Shown: positions 1 to 9,288, counted from the first letter of the stretch. The stretch: 64,000 nt of DNA from Shewanella cutis (GCF_022410515.1 NZ_JACSDI010000006.1:62001-126000); one strand, 5' to 3'. Notes: generated by a model from the sequence alone, not told the origin. Numbers and translations: made by a program.

Positions 1-69
1 TATAAAGATGAAATTTAAGTAAAAATTGAGACATTCTTTTTACAAAATAGAGTGAGTCTAGATTAATCC

Positions 70-990
70 TTATTTCCCTACCTCGCTTTTGCTTAGGCAT
101 CTTTGGGCGACTTGGTAGATGATGGTGTCGACTTGTTGCTGGGTAAGATCTTGGGTTTTCAGTTTCGGGATCGTTCCGACTAATTGTTTGTGGTTGAGGA
201 TCGGGAACGGGGGTTTTGACTGACTGGTGACATACCAGCCGGGGAATACTAGGGCTGGGGTGGCGGCGACGGGGGAGCCTGTGGCTTTGGTTAACCATTG
301 GCTGACCCATTGGGCTTGGCGCTGCGCTTGTTCGATTGGTTTGGTTTCTGTCCACGAGGGGAAGTTTAAGCGCCCGTCTTTGTAAAATACTTCATAGCCT
401 TTCTTACCAGAACTAGGGCCAGAGCCTCCGCCATTGGTTTGGCGTAGGTCTTTATTGCGCTTATGGCGGCCTTTGGTTTCTATCGCGAATACGCCATTTT
501 TGCCGATAACGAGGTGGTCGATATTAAAGCCGTCGGCTTGCACATCGTGAAACACTTGATAACCCAAGGCTTGAAGGCCGATAAGTTCATTAGCAGTGGC
601 GATCTCTGCCGTATGCCCGAGGCGTAATTTGGTAAGTTTGGAGAAGAGTTTCCAGGTTTTAAATCCAAAGTAAGAGGCGCCTACTGAACCCATTAGCGCG
701 TAAGCCCAAGGGAATTTTCCGACAGTGATATAGGCATGGACACTGTTGGCCGCAAATGGAAGGCATACCACCAGTATTCCCAGCATCACACAGCCCATTA
801 AATCTAGTTGCAGATCATGGATTTGCTTTTGTAAGCCATAGGCTGGAATGCGGGTTAACTGCTCACGATCAACGGGTAGGGTTAGCGTTGCATCGCGGTA
901 GCGAAGAAACACATGCAACACTCCTGCACCGACAAACAGGCTGGATAGAATAATTACCACGGATAATAGGTTGCTGCCGAAATCTGCCAT
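70..990 (-). CDS. Membrane-anchored NERD-domain protein
   Basis: Protein of 306 residues. Two hydrophobic segments near the N-terminus (about residues 8-30 and 62-105) suggest membrane anchoring. They are followed by a NERD (nuclease-related) domain at about residues 125-225, with the family pattern of a conserved Glu-Leu, then 'HDVQADGFNIDHLVIG', then 'GVFAIETKG', where Asp/Glu/Lys residues resemble a restriction-endonuclease-like core. The start is supported by an AAGGATG-type ribosome binding site. The substrate is unknown; NERD proteins are predicted nucleases of uncertain role. It stands alone, transcribed away from its neighbours. Confidence 0.8.
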   Translation of the reverse strand: MADFGSNLLSVVIILSSLFVGAGVLHVFLRYRDATLTLPVDREQLTRIPAYGLQKQIHDLQLDLMGCVMLGILVVCLPFAANSVHAYITVGKFPWAYALMGSVGASYFGFKTWKLFSKLTKLRLGHTAEIATANELIGLQALGYQVFHDVQADGFNIDHLVIGKNGVFAIETKGRHKRNKDLRQTNGGGSGPSSGKKGYEVFYKDGRLNFPSWTETKPIEQAQRQAQWVSQWLTKATGSPVAATPALVFPGWYVTSQSKPPFPILNHKQLVGTIPKLKTQDLTQQQVDTIIYQVAQRCLSKSEVGK

Positions 991-1293
991 TTACATCCTT
1001 GAAATAAAAAGGTTTTCTTTGTTCTACACGCACATATAACGAATGTGCTTGATACCTTGGTGACAGAGGTGGCTTTAAGAGGGGTGAGGCGGATAACTGA
1101 GTTGCTGCTTCATCCCTAAATAGCGTGCTCGATAATCGATGTCGAGTGTGGCTCTGCATTTCCCTAAGTGGCCACACTTTAACCTGCACGATACGGTTTA
1201 ATCAATGCGTTTTATCACAAAAACTTTTTTTAAATAACAACTTGTGAATATTTTGGGAGATGAATTGGTGGGCGTTTTGGGGATATACAGGGC
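991..1293. other. Intergenic region, nothing recognised
   Basis: About 300 bases between the NERD gene start and the terminator of the DUF3297 gene. It probably holds the NERD promoter. Open frames here lack ribosome binding sites and protein-like composition. I see no RNA gene. Confidence 0.4.
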
Positions 1294-1323
1294 AAATAAA
1301 AACGGCCAATCGAATTGGCCGTT
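1294..1323 (-). terminator. Rho-independent terminator of DUF3297 gene
   Basis: Perfect 10-bp stem AACGGCCAAT/ATTGGCCGTT with a 3-nt loop, followed on the minus strand by a T-rich run. It lies 27 bp after the stop of the 1350-1601 gene. Confidence 0.8.
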
Positions 1324-1349
1324 GTTATTATCCATTAAGCCGTGGGTGC

Positions 1350-1601
1350 TTAACGGTAAAATGCTTCTACTGTGCCTTTGATGGTTAACAGCAGAGGTTG
1401 ACCGCGACGGTCTAAGGATTTGCTTGGTACTTTAACCCAGCCTTCGCTGATGCAGTATTCTTCAACATCGAAACGTTCTTTACCGTTTACGCGAATACCT
1501 ACATCGTGTTCGAAAATCGCGGCCACATGGTGTGGGCTGCGTGGGTTAACCGAAAGACGATCCGGTAATGCGGGTTGTGAAGTTGTGTCAGTCATGGTCA
1601 T
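1350..1601 (-). CDS. DUF3297 family protein
   Basis: Small soluble protein of 83 residues. The central 'LPDRLSVNPRSPHH', 'GIRVNGKE' and 'VEEYCISEGWVKV' stretches and the final 'IKGTVEAFY' match the conserved blocks of DUF3297. The start could also be the second Met two codons in (1595), since neither has a strong ribosome binding site. The function is unknown. It is monocistronic, with its own terminator. Confidence 0.8.
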   Translation of the reverse strand: MTMTDTTSQPALPDRLSVNPRSPHHVAAIFEHDVGIRVNGKERFDVEEYCISEGWVKVPSKSLDRRGQPLLLTIKGTVEAFYR

Positions 1602-1866
1602 TATCTGTAGTGAACAAAAAGTGCGTTATTGTAGGCAATCCCGCCGCCTTGCTCAAGGACTGTTGTTGTCAGTCTGTGACGCCTAAGCCGCTATCTTGGG
1701 CGAGTGGCACTTAGCGTGAGTTGTTGCATAAGCTTGTATCGTCTTTTGTTCGCACGTCCTGCAAGGTAAACTCTGGCGGCGTTGGCTTAAGGCATCACGC
1801 TTACAACTTGTAGCCGCGCCCCGTTATTTACCCATATTCGACCCAAGGCCCGATAGTTAACTTGCC

Positions 1867-2256
1867 ATGCATGATGATATTAGTATTCCCTTGCCATCAC
1901 TTATCCACCGCATCGGCCGCGAGGCGGCAAAGCGGGCGCAGGCAATGGCGCTAAAGCACGGCTGCGAACTTAAGCGGATTCGCCGCTCCCGCAATTGGAG
2001 CATCACAGGGCAGGCTATCGCCATTCAAAGCTGCTGCGCCGAGTTAACAGCCCTGAGTGATGCTGCTGAATTTTCCTTTATGATCAAAAAGATCGACATC
2101 GCCTTATTACAACACGCCGATAAGCTTGAACCACTCAGCGCAAAACTGGTTCGCCTGATCAACCAAAACCCTGCCATCACCCTAGGCGAGCTGATGCAGC
2201 AGACCCAATGCAGCATCAGTGAGGCGCGTCTTGCACGCTTTGAGGCCGAACTCTAG
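1867..2256 (+). CDS. RRF_GI family protein (ribosome-recycling-factor-like)
   Basis: 129 residues. The N-terminal 'IPLPSLIHRIG', the basic 'LKRIRRSRNW' block and the 'HADKLEPLSAKLVRLINQNPAITL' type segment match the small gammaproteobacterial family usually named 'ribosome recycling factor family protein' (RRF_GI). It is far shorter than true RRF (185 aa) and shows no obvious homology to it, so a role in ribosome recycling is not established. No strong ribosome binding site is visible at the ATG. Confidence 0.65.
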   Translation: MHDDISIPLPSLIHRIGREAAKRAQAMALKHGCELKRIRRSRNWSITGQAIAIQSCCAELTALSDAAEFSFMIKKIDIALLQHADKLEPLSAKLVRLINQNPAITLGELMQQTQCSISEARLARFEAEL

Positions 2257-2358
2257 CGCTTTGCTTGTGGGAGTGAGCCGCCTTTGATTTGCATCAACAC
2301 AGGCGCCTGTTAAAGTGGTCACTATATTAGCCAAATTTTATGAATGGCGGCGTAAACC

Positions 2359-2863
2359 ATGACGGATGCTAGGCTAATCACCCTGTTAAAAATCTGTATT
2401 AGCATAGGGCTATGCCTGATTGCGCTTGGCATTTATCTGCATAATGTAGGGCGTGTTGACGTTTCAGGGTTATTTTTGCAGCAATTTGGCTGGCTTTTAT
2501 GCAAGGCAAAGTCCGTGCAGTGTAGTTATTCTACATAAACGGACGATAACGCAGCAGAAACGCCAGCCAAATGCTGCCCGAAGGGTTCGTCTGGCAAGCC
2601 CTTGCTCTTTGTCACTCGTCATTTGAGTAGAATAACTACACATCATTCCTCGTTTCGCGAGCACGAGCTTGCCAGAACGAACAAAATTTAATCTCGAAAC
2701 GTCAACACGCCCTAATGAAACCGTCGAAGCCATGGGTGTTAAGGGGATTATTATCAGCGCCGTATGCGTTGCCGTTGGCATGGCATTATCCCTGCCGACC
2801 AAGATGTATCTGACTTTTTTACTGGTGAAACGCGAAGCGGATAAGCAAGGCAGTTCTGAGTAA
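2359..2863 (+). pseudogene. Small membrane-protein gene interrupted by a MITE
   Basis: Two coding pieces (2359-2446 and 2718-2863) are separated by a 268-bp inverted-repeat element and one copy of a 3-bp duplication (ATG at 2444-2446 and 2715-2717). Removing the element plus one ATG joins them in frame into a 77-residue protein. It has two transmembrane segments (near 'LLKICISIGLCLIALGIYL' and 'GIIISAVCVAVGMALSL') and a charged tail. As it stands, the insert adds 271 bp and shifts the frame, so the full protein cannot be made. Function not recognised. The restored frame is seen directly; inactivation is inferred. Confidence 0.75.
2447..2714. mobile_element. MITE-like non-autonomous element, copy 1 (intact)
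   Basis: 268 bp bounded by inverted repeats: TAGGGCGTGTTGACGTTTC on the left and its exact complement on the right. It is flanked by a 3-bp direct repeat ATG. Inside are two large imperfect hairpins: GCCAGCC/GGCTGGC with GTCCGT/ACGGAC in the left half, and GTTCGTCTGGCAAG/CTTGCCAGAACGAAC in the right half. There is no transposase frame, so it would need a transposase in trans. Related copies are at 40294-40571 and 46668-46807. A TA duplication with ends starting GGGCG is an alternative reading, but only the 3-bp version restores the interrupted gene. Confidence 0.85.
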
Positions 2864-3078
2864 CCATTAGCCAAACCACAGTCAATGCCGCAATAAATCC
2901 CACTTTTTGCTTGTTGCTCAAGGCATAAACGCCCGCTGGTGTTTTTTTAACATAATTAACCCAAGACTAATGGGCGAAAAACACCGATAATTCTCCCCAG
3001 ACGATAGCGCCTAAGGGCAATGCTGTGTGGTAACGAATACGATTACCGCGTTTGAGCATATTGAGTGGAAAAATTCTA

Positions 3079-5265
3079 ATGGAAATCAAAGTTAATTTTC
3101 TCGACAACCTGAGACTCGAAGCCAAGTTTGACGATTTTACGGTCACGGCCGATCAGCCAATCCGTTATAAGGGCGATGGCTCGGCGCCGAGCCCCTTCGA
3201 TTATTTCTTAGCTTCTTCGGCGCTGTGTGCGGCCTACTTTGTGAAGGTGTATTGTAAATCCCGCGATATTCCGACGGACAATATCCGCCTGTCGCAAAAC
3301 AATATTGTCGACCCAGAAGATCGCTACAACCAAATTTTCCAGATCAATGTCGAATTGCCCGATGATATTTCGGATAAAGATCGCGAAGGTATTTTGCGCT
3401 CTATCGACCGCTGCACAGTGAAAAAAGTAGTGCAGACTGGCCCAGAGTTTAGAATCGAAACCGTTGAAAACCTCGATGCCGACGCCAATGCCATGTTGAT
3501 GGGCCACCCTGGCGGTGAGAGCAGTACCTATATTTTGGGTAAGGACTTACCGCTAGAGCAGACCATTGCCAATATGACGGGCATTTTGGCTGAGCTGGGG
3601 ATGAAGATTGAGATCTCCTCATGGCGTAATATTGTGCCTAATGTATGGTCACTGCATATCCGTGATGCCGCATCGCCCATGTGTTTTACCAATGGTAAAG
3701 GCGCGACCAAAGAGAGTGCGCTGTGCTCGGCCCTCGGTGAATTTATTGAGCGGTTAAACAATAACTTCTTCTATAACGATCAATTCTTTGGGGTTGAAAT
3801 CGCTAACAGCGAGTTTGTGCATTACCCCAATGAAAAATGGTTTGCTTTAGAAGAGGACGATTCGCTGCCAGCGGGATTGTTAGATGATTATTGCCTCGAG
3901 ATTTACAATCCCGATGAGGAGCTTTGCGGCTCGCATCTTATCGACACCAACTCGGGTAATCGTGAACGCGGTATTTGTGCGATTCCTTATACCCGTAAAT
4001 CCGATGGCGAGACTGTGTATTTCCCATCGAATCTGATTGAAAACCTGTTCCTAAGCAATGGCATGAGCGCGGGGAACAACCTCAAAGAAGCCGAAGTTCA
4101 GTGTCTGTCTGAGATCTTCGAGCGCGCGGTGAAACGCCAAATTATCGAGCAAGAAATCGTTCTGCCGGATGTGCCAATGCCGGTGTTAGAAAAATACCCA
4201 AGCATTCTTGCGGGCATTAAGGGCTTAGAAGAGCAGGGCTTCCCCGTGGTGGTGAAAGATGCCTCCTTAGGCGGCCAGTTCCCTGTAATGTGCGTGACGC
4301 TGATGAACCCGAAAACCGGCGGGGTATTTGCTTCATTCGGTGCCCACCCAAGCTTTGAAGTGGCATTGGAGCGCAGCCTGACCGAATTACTCCAAGGTCG
4401 TAGCTTCGAAGGCCTAAACGATGTGCCAAAACCGACCTTTAACAGTATGGCGGTAAGCGAGCCTGAAAACTTTGTCGAGCACTTTATTGACTCAACGGGG
4501 GTGATCTCCTGGCGCTTCTTTAGCAGCAAGCATGACTATGAGTTCTGCGAATGGGATTTCTCTGGCACCAACGAAGAGGAAGCGGACCGCTTATTCGGCA
4601 TTTTAGAAGAGCTGGGTAAAGAGGTGTATGTTGCCGAATTTACCGAATTAGGCGCATCGGCTTGCCGTATTTTAGTGCCTGATTACTCTGAGGTTTATCC
4701 AGTTGAAGACCTGATTTGGGACAACACCAACAAGGCGCTGGATTACCGTGAAGATATTCTGAATCTGCATTCCTTAAGTACTAAGCAATTGGTCAACCTA
4801 GTCAATCGCTTAGAGGAAAGTCAGCTGGATAACTACACCGATATTCGTACCCTGATTGGTATTGTCTTTGATGAAAATACCGTCTGGGGCAAGTTAACGA
4901 TTATCGAGCTTAAGATCCTGATTTATCTCGCACTCGGCGCGCATGAAGAGGCGCTCGAATTAGTCGGCGAGTTTTTGCAATTTAACGACAACACAGTGAA
5001 GCGCAATCTGTTTTACCAAGCAATGAGCGCGGTACTGGAAGTGACGCTGGATGAAGACCTTGAACTTGAAGACTTTAGCCATAACTTTACTCGCATGTTT
5101 GGCGCGGAAGTGATGGAACAAGTGGTCGGCAGCGTTACTGGTAAAATCCGTTTCAGCGGGTTAACTAAGACCAGCATGCAGCTCGAAGGGATTGAGCCGC
5201 ACTTAAGGCTTATCGAAAGCTATAAAAAACTGCACGCAGCCCGCAAGGCCAAAGCGGCAAAATAA
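3079..5265 (+). CDS. OsmC-YcaO fusion protein (ribosomal S12 modification factor family)
   Basis: 728 residues from the ATG at 3079 (an upstream TTG at 3052 is possible but less likely). Residues ~1-135 are an OsmC-like domain, keeping the two Cys positions typical of peroxide-reducing OsmC ('SSALCAAYF' and 'IDRCTVKK'). Residues ~150-560 are a YcaO domain, including the ATP-binding 'GEFIERL' and 'EIFERAVKRQIIEQE' glutamate motifs. The C-terminal ~170 residues are helical, as in E. coli YcaO. E. coli YcaO (586 aa) assists RimO in beta-methylthiolation of ribosomal protein S12; YcaO domains activate amide carbonyls with ATP. The OsmC fusion suggests a thiol or oxidant-linked step, which is inference. 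Confidence 0.85.
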   Translation: MEIKVNFLDNLRLEAKFDDFTVTADQPIRYKGDGSAPSPFDYFLASSALCAAYFVKVYCKSRDIPTDNIRLSQNNIVDPEDRYNQIFQINVELPDDISDKDREGILRSIDRCTVKKVVQTGPEFRIETVENLDADANAMLMGHPGGESSTYILGKDLPLEQTIANMTGILAELGMKIEISSWRNIVPNVWSLHIRDAASPMCFTNGKGATKESALCSALGEFIERLNNNFFYNDQFFGVEIANSEFVHYPNEKWFALEEDDSLPAGLLDDYCLEIYNPDEELCGSHLIDTNSGNRERGICAIPYTRKSDGETVYFPSNLIENLFLSNGMSAGNNLKEAEVQCLSEIFERAVKRQIIEQEIVLPDVPMPVLEKYPSILAGIKGLEEQGFPVVVKDASLGGQFPVMCVTLMNPKTGGVFASFGAHPSFEVALERSLTELLQGRSFEGLNDVPKPTFNSMAVSEPENFVEHFIDSTGVISWRFFSSKHDYEFCEWDFSGTNEEEADRLFGILEELGKEVYVAEFTELGASACRILVPDYSEVYPVEDLIWDNTNKALDYREDILNLHSLSTKQLVNLVNRLEESQLDNYTDIRTLIGIVFDENTVWGKLTIIELKILIYLALGAHEEALELVGEFLQFNDNTVKRNLFYQAMSAVLEVTLDEDLELEDFSHNFTRMFGAEVMEQVVGSVTGKIRFSGLTKTSMQLEGIEPHLRLIESYKKLHAARKAKAAK

Positions 5266-5290
5266 TAGTCAGTTTTAACAAGTTGATACC

Positions 5291-5325
5291 CATAAAAAAG
5301 CGAACTTAGGTTCGCTTTTTTATGG
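5291..5325. terminator. Bidirectional terminator between ycaO-type gene and GGDEF gene
   Basis: Stem AAAAAAGCGAAC/GTTCGCTTTTTT with a 4-nt loop, with A and T runs on both sides, between two convergent genes. Confidence 0.9.
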
Positions 5326-5347
5326 GTGATTTTTCGGGCCTATAGCA

Positions 5348-6256
5348 TCAGGCACTATTGGCGATAACACGATTCTTACCATCCCGTTTTGCTTGATAGA
5401 GCGCGGCGTCGGCGCGTTTTAAAGTGTCTTCGTAGGATCTATCGTTTGCCTCAAAGGTGGCAACACCAATACTGACTGTGGCAGAGAGTCCATTGACAGC
5501 ATGCTTTTGTAATTCTTTGAAGCAACAATCACAGAGAAATTCTGCAAACACTATGGCTTGAGCGTATTCAACTCCGGGCAAGGCGATGACAAACTCATCA
5601 CCACCAAACCGGTAGGCGCTATCGGTTTTACGAAATTGCTGCTTGCAGGTGTCGGCTACAGTCATGATGATATTGTCACCCGCATGGTGGCCAAGCTGAT
5701 CATTGATCAATTTTAGATGATCGAGATCCAGCATTAATATGGAAGCGGGAATATGGTAGCGGCAATAGGTATCGAAGAGGTAGTTTAAGTCACGTTCCAG
5801 TCTGCGGCGGTTATACAACCCTGTAAGCTGGTCGGTATCACTCAATTGACGTAGTTGCACTTCAAGGTCATGTCTTTTGGAAATATTACTAGCAACCCAA
5901 AGCACTACGGGTTCGTTATCGACAAGAAAATCGAGTGCCTGAATACGTCCCTCAAACCAAATAGGTTCGATGGGACCTTGATCGGGTAAGCCTTTGACAT
6001 CCTTATTACTGAGTTCATATTCTTCAATCAGTAAGTTACGATTATTTAATGCTTTTTCAATATTGTTAAGGAAGTAGGTGGCCTTATCTTCACTTAATAC
6101 ATCGCTAATGTATAGGCCGACTAATCCGTTGCCATCGTGGTAATAGCGATCATCTTTACCGCCAAAAACGGCAACATAGCGCCCACTTTGGGTGATCACA
6201 AAAGCAGGATCCGGCAAGGAGTGCAGAACCAAGGCCATTTGTGCAATATTGAGCAT
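5348..6256 (-). CDS. PAS-type sensor diguanylate cyclase (GGDEF)
   Basis: 302 residues from the ATG at 6256, behind GGAG. The N-terminal ~130 residues look like a PAS sensor ('LPDPAFVITQSGRYVAVFGG'). The C-terminal ~165 residues are a GGDEF domain with an intact active site ('YRFGGDEFVIAL') and an RxxD inhibitory site (RKTD) five residues before GGDEF. It should make cyclic di-GMP with product feedback. There is no membrane segment, so it is cytoplasmic. The ligand of the PAS domain is unknown. Confidence 0.93.
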   Translation of the reverse strand: MLNIAQMALVLHSLPDPAFVITQSGRYVAVFGGKDDRYYHDGNGLVGLYISDVLSEDKATYFLNNIEKALNNRNLLIEEYELSNKDVKGLPDQGPIEPIWFEGRIQALDFLVDNEPVVLWVASNISKRHDLEVQLRQLSDTDQLTGLYNRRRLERDLNYLFDTYCRYHIPASILMLDLDHLKLINDQLGHHAGDNIIMTVADTCKQQFRKTDSAYRFGGDEFVIALPGVEYAQAIVFAEFLCDCCFKELQKHAVNGLSATVSIGVATFEANDRSYEDTLKRADAALYQAKRDGKNRVIANSA

Positions 6257-6515
6257 CAAACTAAGTCTCCATGGTTAGGGGATTTTGTTGTCTCATTGGC
6301 TTTTCTCCCCCAATTTTCTACGATTAACGCTGCGTGTATGTCATTTCTGCAACGAGTTTTGACACTGCTTACTACAGAGATAAGTGTATCTGATGTTGGC
6401 AAAAATGAATTAGATGGGACGGAATTTTTACATTTGGCGATGGTAATTTGTGAAGTCAAACCTTGGAACTATCAAAAATGATTATTAGTTGTTCTGTACT
6501 CTAAAGAGGTTTGTG

Positions 6516-6977
6516 TTAGCTAGAGTGACAGAGTTGGGTTTTGAGTTCTTGTTCATCGGTAAAACCGCGGTAGCCTTTGATTAATTCTCCCTTGGTATTT
6601 AATAGCAGTAGTATTGGCGTGGCGGGAATGCCGCCCATCTCCTTTAGCAAGGCTGGCGGTGCACGGTAAGCCTCAAAGGGAAAATTAAGCCTAAACAGGG
6701 CGCGTTTTAGGGCCAAATTATCCCCATTAACCCCCAGCGCCACTGGCTGAATCGGTTGATTGCAGCTTTTATGCAGTTGCTTGAGTACGTTTGCCTGCTT
6801 AATACACCATGGACATTCAGGTTCAAAGAACATCAACGCTGTGGATTGTCCTTCTAGATGCGACAGATCCGTGATCGTTTGGCTTCTCAGTGCTTGAAAC
6901 TGATAATCGCGGGTGAGCTGCGCCGCCGATAACGGCAGGGCGCAGCACAGCAGCAGTAAAAGAATAACCCTTTGCAT
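6516..6977 (-). CDS. Periplasmic thioredoxin-like (TlpA-type) protein
   Basis: 153 residues with an N-terminal signal peptide (hydrophobic core about residues 4-17, cleavage near 'LSAAQ'). A thioredoxin-like fold carries the redox motif CPWC within 'FFEPECPWCIKQ' and the cis-Pro region 'GGIPATPILLLL'. Its ATG shares one base with the stop of the upstream TonB receptor gene (TAATG), so the two are translationally coupled. It probably reduces or oxidises a periplasmic partner connected with that receptor, whose plug carries its own CxxC. Confidence 0.8.
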   Translation of the reverse strand: MQRVILLLLLCCALPLSAAQLTRDYQFQALRSQTITDLSHLEGQSTALMFFEPECPWCIKQANVLKQLHKSCNQPIQPVALGVNGDNLALKRALFRLNFPFEAYRAPPALLKEMGGIPATPILLLLNTKGELIKGYRGFTDEQELKTQLCHSS

Positions 6978-9145
6978 TAGAAGCTAAACTTGACGCCAGC
7001 GTAGATTTCTCGGCCACGCAGTGGGCCATAGATATAACCGACGTCGAAGGCACCTTCCGCATCAAAAAATAGCGGTGTCTCTTCATCTCCTGCTTGGGTG
7101 TAGTCAAATAGATTGCTGACACCTGAGTAGACTGAGAGGGTATCGTTAACTTGATAGCTGACCTTAAGATCGACAGTCACATAAGCGGGTGCGTCTGTGG
7201 TCTTTTTCGAGCTTGGGTCCACTTGGCCATTGGCGTCTAAACGGTTATAGCCTTCGTAGCCAAATTCAGCGAGATCGCGGCTACCAATCCACACGAGGTT
7301 GGCAAAAATTTCCCAGTCATTCACATCCCAATCCATGCTGAGTGTGACGCGTTTTTCAACTGGCGCAATGGCATAGGAGGATTTGAATACCGAGTCATAA
7401 TCAAAATGCTCAGCAGTAAGGCTTAGGCTCATATCATCGGTTAAGCGATAACCAACGGCGATATCGCTAGTGATGACCCGCGCTTTTTCATCCAGTTGAG
7501 TCAGTAATGGAATGCCATGGTCGTTAGTGGTTAACGCCGCTAAATGTTCGACTTCGGTCCAAGCGATCGAGGCGGTCGAGGTGAGACGTTCACCTTCGTA
7601 ACTGAGGGCATAGTTGGCGGAGTTGGAGCGTTCTAGCTCGTCGATATCAATATCAAAGCCGAGTGAGCCGTCCAGAATGCCGTGGTCGGTTTCAAAGAAG
7701 GATAAGGGAGCGCGATAACCGCGGCCTGCGGATAGGCGTGAGGTCCACTCATCATTATGGCGTAAGCGAATATCCACCCTTGGGGATAGGATTGATTCAT
7801 CTAACTCTGTGCCGGGTTTATTGGGATCGGTAAAATCGGCCGTAATGGTATCGTAACGCAGCGCCATAGCGACTTCTAAAGACTCTGTCGCCTGCCAAGT
7901 ATCCTGCAGATAAATACCTTTAACATCATAGTCAAAGGAGTCTGAAACGTAATCTGGGTTGGCACTACCAGAGCGGGAATGGGAACGCATTTCTTCGGTG
8001 CGTAAGTCGGCGCCGAAGGTGAGTAATTGGTTCTCGCTCAGTAAATAGTTGAAGCGCGCATCAAAGAACCACATTTTGTCGTCGGCGCTGTAATCGAAGC
8101 CTTCATAAAATGAATCTTGCTTATGGTCAGCGTAACTGGCAGCAAGATGCATGTTCCACTCGTCACTAAATTCCCTGAGCCAGGTTAATGAGGCTTCATT
8201 GCGCTCAGTGTTAATCCATTCCGTGGTTTCCCAAGCTTTACCGGTATAACGTTTACGCACGTCACCATCTTCAAACAGATTTTGTGCGTCGCTCGGTTGG
8301 CCATCATAACCGGATAACACATTACCTATGCTGGAGGCCGTGCCATCGGCAAAGGTGCTACCTAACATAGGGCCACCAAAAATTTCCGATTGGATATTGG
8401 CAACGCGTAATACAAGGTTATCGGCATCGGTCAAATCGTGGGAAACTCGGCCAGTCAAGCTGCGGTTTTCCTGCATTGGTGCTTCATTGACTTGGTTATT
8501 GTCCGCATCGGCTTGATCTCTATCATCATATTGAGCGACAAGCGTGGCGCGGGTGCGGCCATCTTCGGTGACCCCTTTACCGAGGAAACCCAGTTTACGG
8601 TAGCCATTTTCGCCGGCGGATATATCCAGTTCAGCGCCGTTTTCCGTAGGTTCATAACTGACGATATTAATGGTGCCACCAATCGCTTCGGGGGCGATTA
8701 AGGAGGCGCCAGCCCCACGGGCGACTTCAATCCGCTCAACCCCAGTTGTTGGAATCGCATCGACCGCATAGTAGCCAGAGATCATGGTATGTACGGGCAA
8801 ACCATCCACCAGAATGGTGGTTTGCTCGCCTTTCATGCCGTTGAGCATAATGCGCTTAACACCACACATTGAGCATTCGTTGGAGACTTTGACACCGGGA
8901 GAATTATCAATCGCTTCAGAGAGATTTACGGCATTTTTGTTTTCAATAATGCTGGCGTCGATAACTTCGGTCTTCATGATAGTGTTAGCTAAGGTTCCCG
9001 CTTGCTCTAACCTTTGTCTTACACCAACAACGCTCATGCGTTCGATTTTTTCCAGCTCAGGTTTTGTGACTTCTTCTGCGCTGGCCAACTGGGGATGGAG
9101 CACTGCGGCTAAAAGGATGGCAAGGTAAGTGGGCTTCACTCTCAT
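6977..9145 (-). CDS. TonB-dependent outer membrane receptor
   Basis: 722 residues with a signal peptide (~23 aa ending ASA), a plug domain (about residues 50-165, with 'NAVNLSEAIDNSPGV' and 'GVERIEVARGAGA'), a 22-strand-type barrel and a C-terminal Phe ('YAGVKFSF'). Within the plug is an unusual CSMC motif before 'GVKRIMLNGM'. A Fur-box-like sequence lies just upstream of the start (9180-9198), so iron repression is likely. It is coupled to a thioredoxin-like gene. The substrate is not evident: a ferric chelate, haem or another metal complex is possible. Confidence 0.85.
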   Translation of the reverse strand: MRVKPTYLAILLAAVLHPQLASAEEVTKPELEKIERMSVVGVRQRLEQAGTLANTIMKTEVIDASIIENKNAVNLSEAIDNSPGVKVSNECSMCGVKRIMLNGMKGEQTTILVDGLPVHTMISGYYAVDAIPTTGVERIEVARGAGASLIAPEAIGGTINIVSYEPTENGAELDISAGENGYRKLGFLGKGVTEDGRTRATLVAQYDDRDQADADNNQVNEAPMQENRSLTGRVSHDLTDADNLVLRVANIQSEIFGGPMLGSTFADGTASSIGNVLSGYDGQPSDAQNLFEDGDVRKRYTGKAWETTEWINTERNEASLTWLREFSDEWNMHLAASYADHKQDSFYEGFDYSADDKMWFFDARFNYLLSENQLLTFGADLRTEEMRSHSRSGSANPDYVSDSFDYDVKGIYLQDTWQATESLEVAMALRYDTITADFTDPNKPGTELDESILSPRVDIRLRHNDEWTSRLSAGRGYRAPLSFFETDHGILDGSLGFDIDIDELERSNSANYALSYEGERLTSTASIAWTEVEHLAALTTNDHGIPLLTQLDEKARVITSDIAVGYRLTDDMSLSLTAEHFDYDSVFKSSYAIAPVEKRVTLSMDWDVNDWEIFANLVWIGSRDLAEFGYEGYNRLDANGQVDPSSKKTTDAPAYVTVDLKVSYQVNDTLSVYSGVSNLFDYTQAGDEETPLFFDAEGAFDVGYIYGPLRGREIYAGVKFSF

Positions 9146-9179
9146 TTCTCCGTAAAATAATTTGTGGCAGGATTATATG

Positions 9180-9198
9180 TAAATGAGAATTGTTATTA
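9180..9198 (-). promoter_or_regulatory. Fur-box-like operator
   Basis: The sequence around AAATGAGAATTGTTATTAT resembles the Fur consensus GATAATGATAATCATTATC, being an AT-rich dyad of GAGAAT/ATTGTT type. It lies 35 bp upstream of the TonB receptor start and about 90 bp upstream of the divergent cupin gene, so it could affect both. Confidence 0.6.
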
Positions 9199-9288
9199 TT
9201 TGACTTTAGTCATGGTTCTAACATCTTTTTAAAAAATGTATTAACCCTCGTTGAAAGCGATAAACATGTATTAAATGGAGTCGTAAAA

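Noticed and set aside
2497..2874. Open frame on the minus strand across the repeat element
   Set aside because: It runs through the MITE and its flanks, has no ribosome binding site and encodes no transposase-like motif.
6137..6481. Possible gene upstream of the GGDEF gene
   Set aside because: Overlaps the 5' end of the diguanylate cyclase on the other strand and has no family resemblance.
8438..8701. Plus-strand open frames inside the TonB receptor gene
   Set aside because: Antisense shadows of a clear coding region with no own signals.
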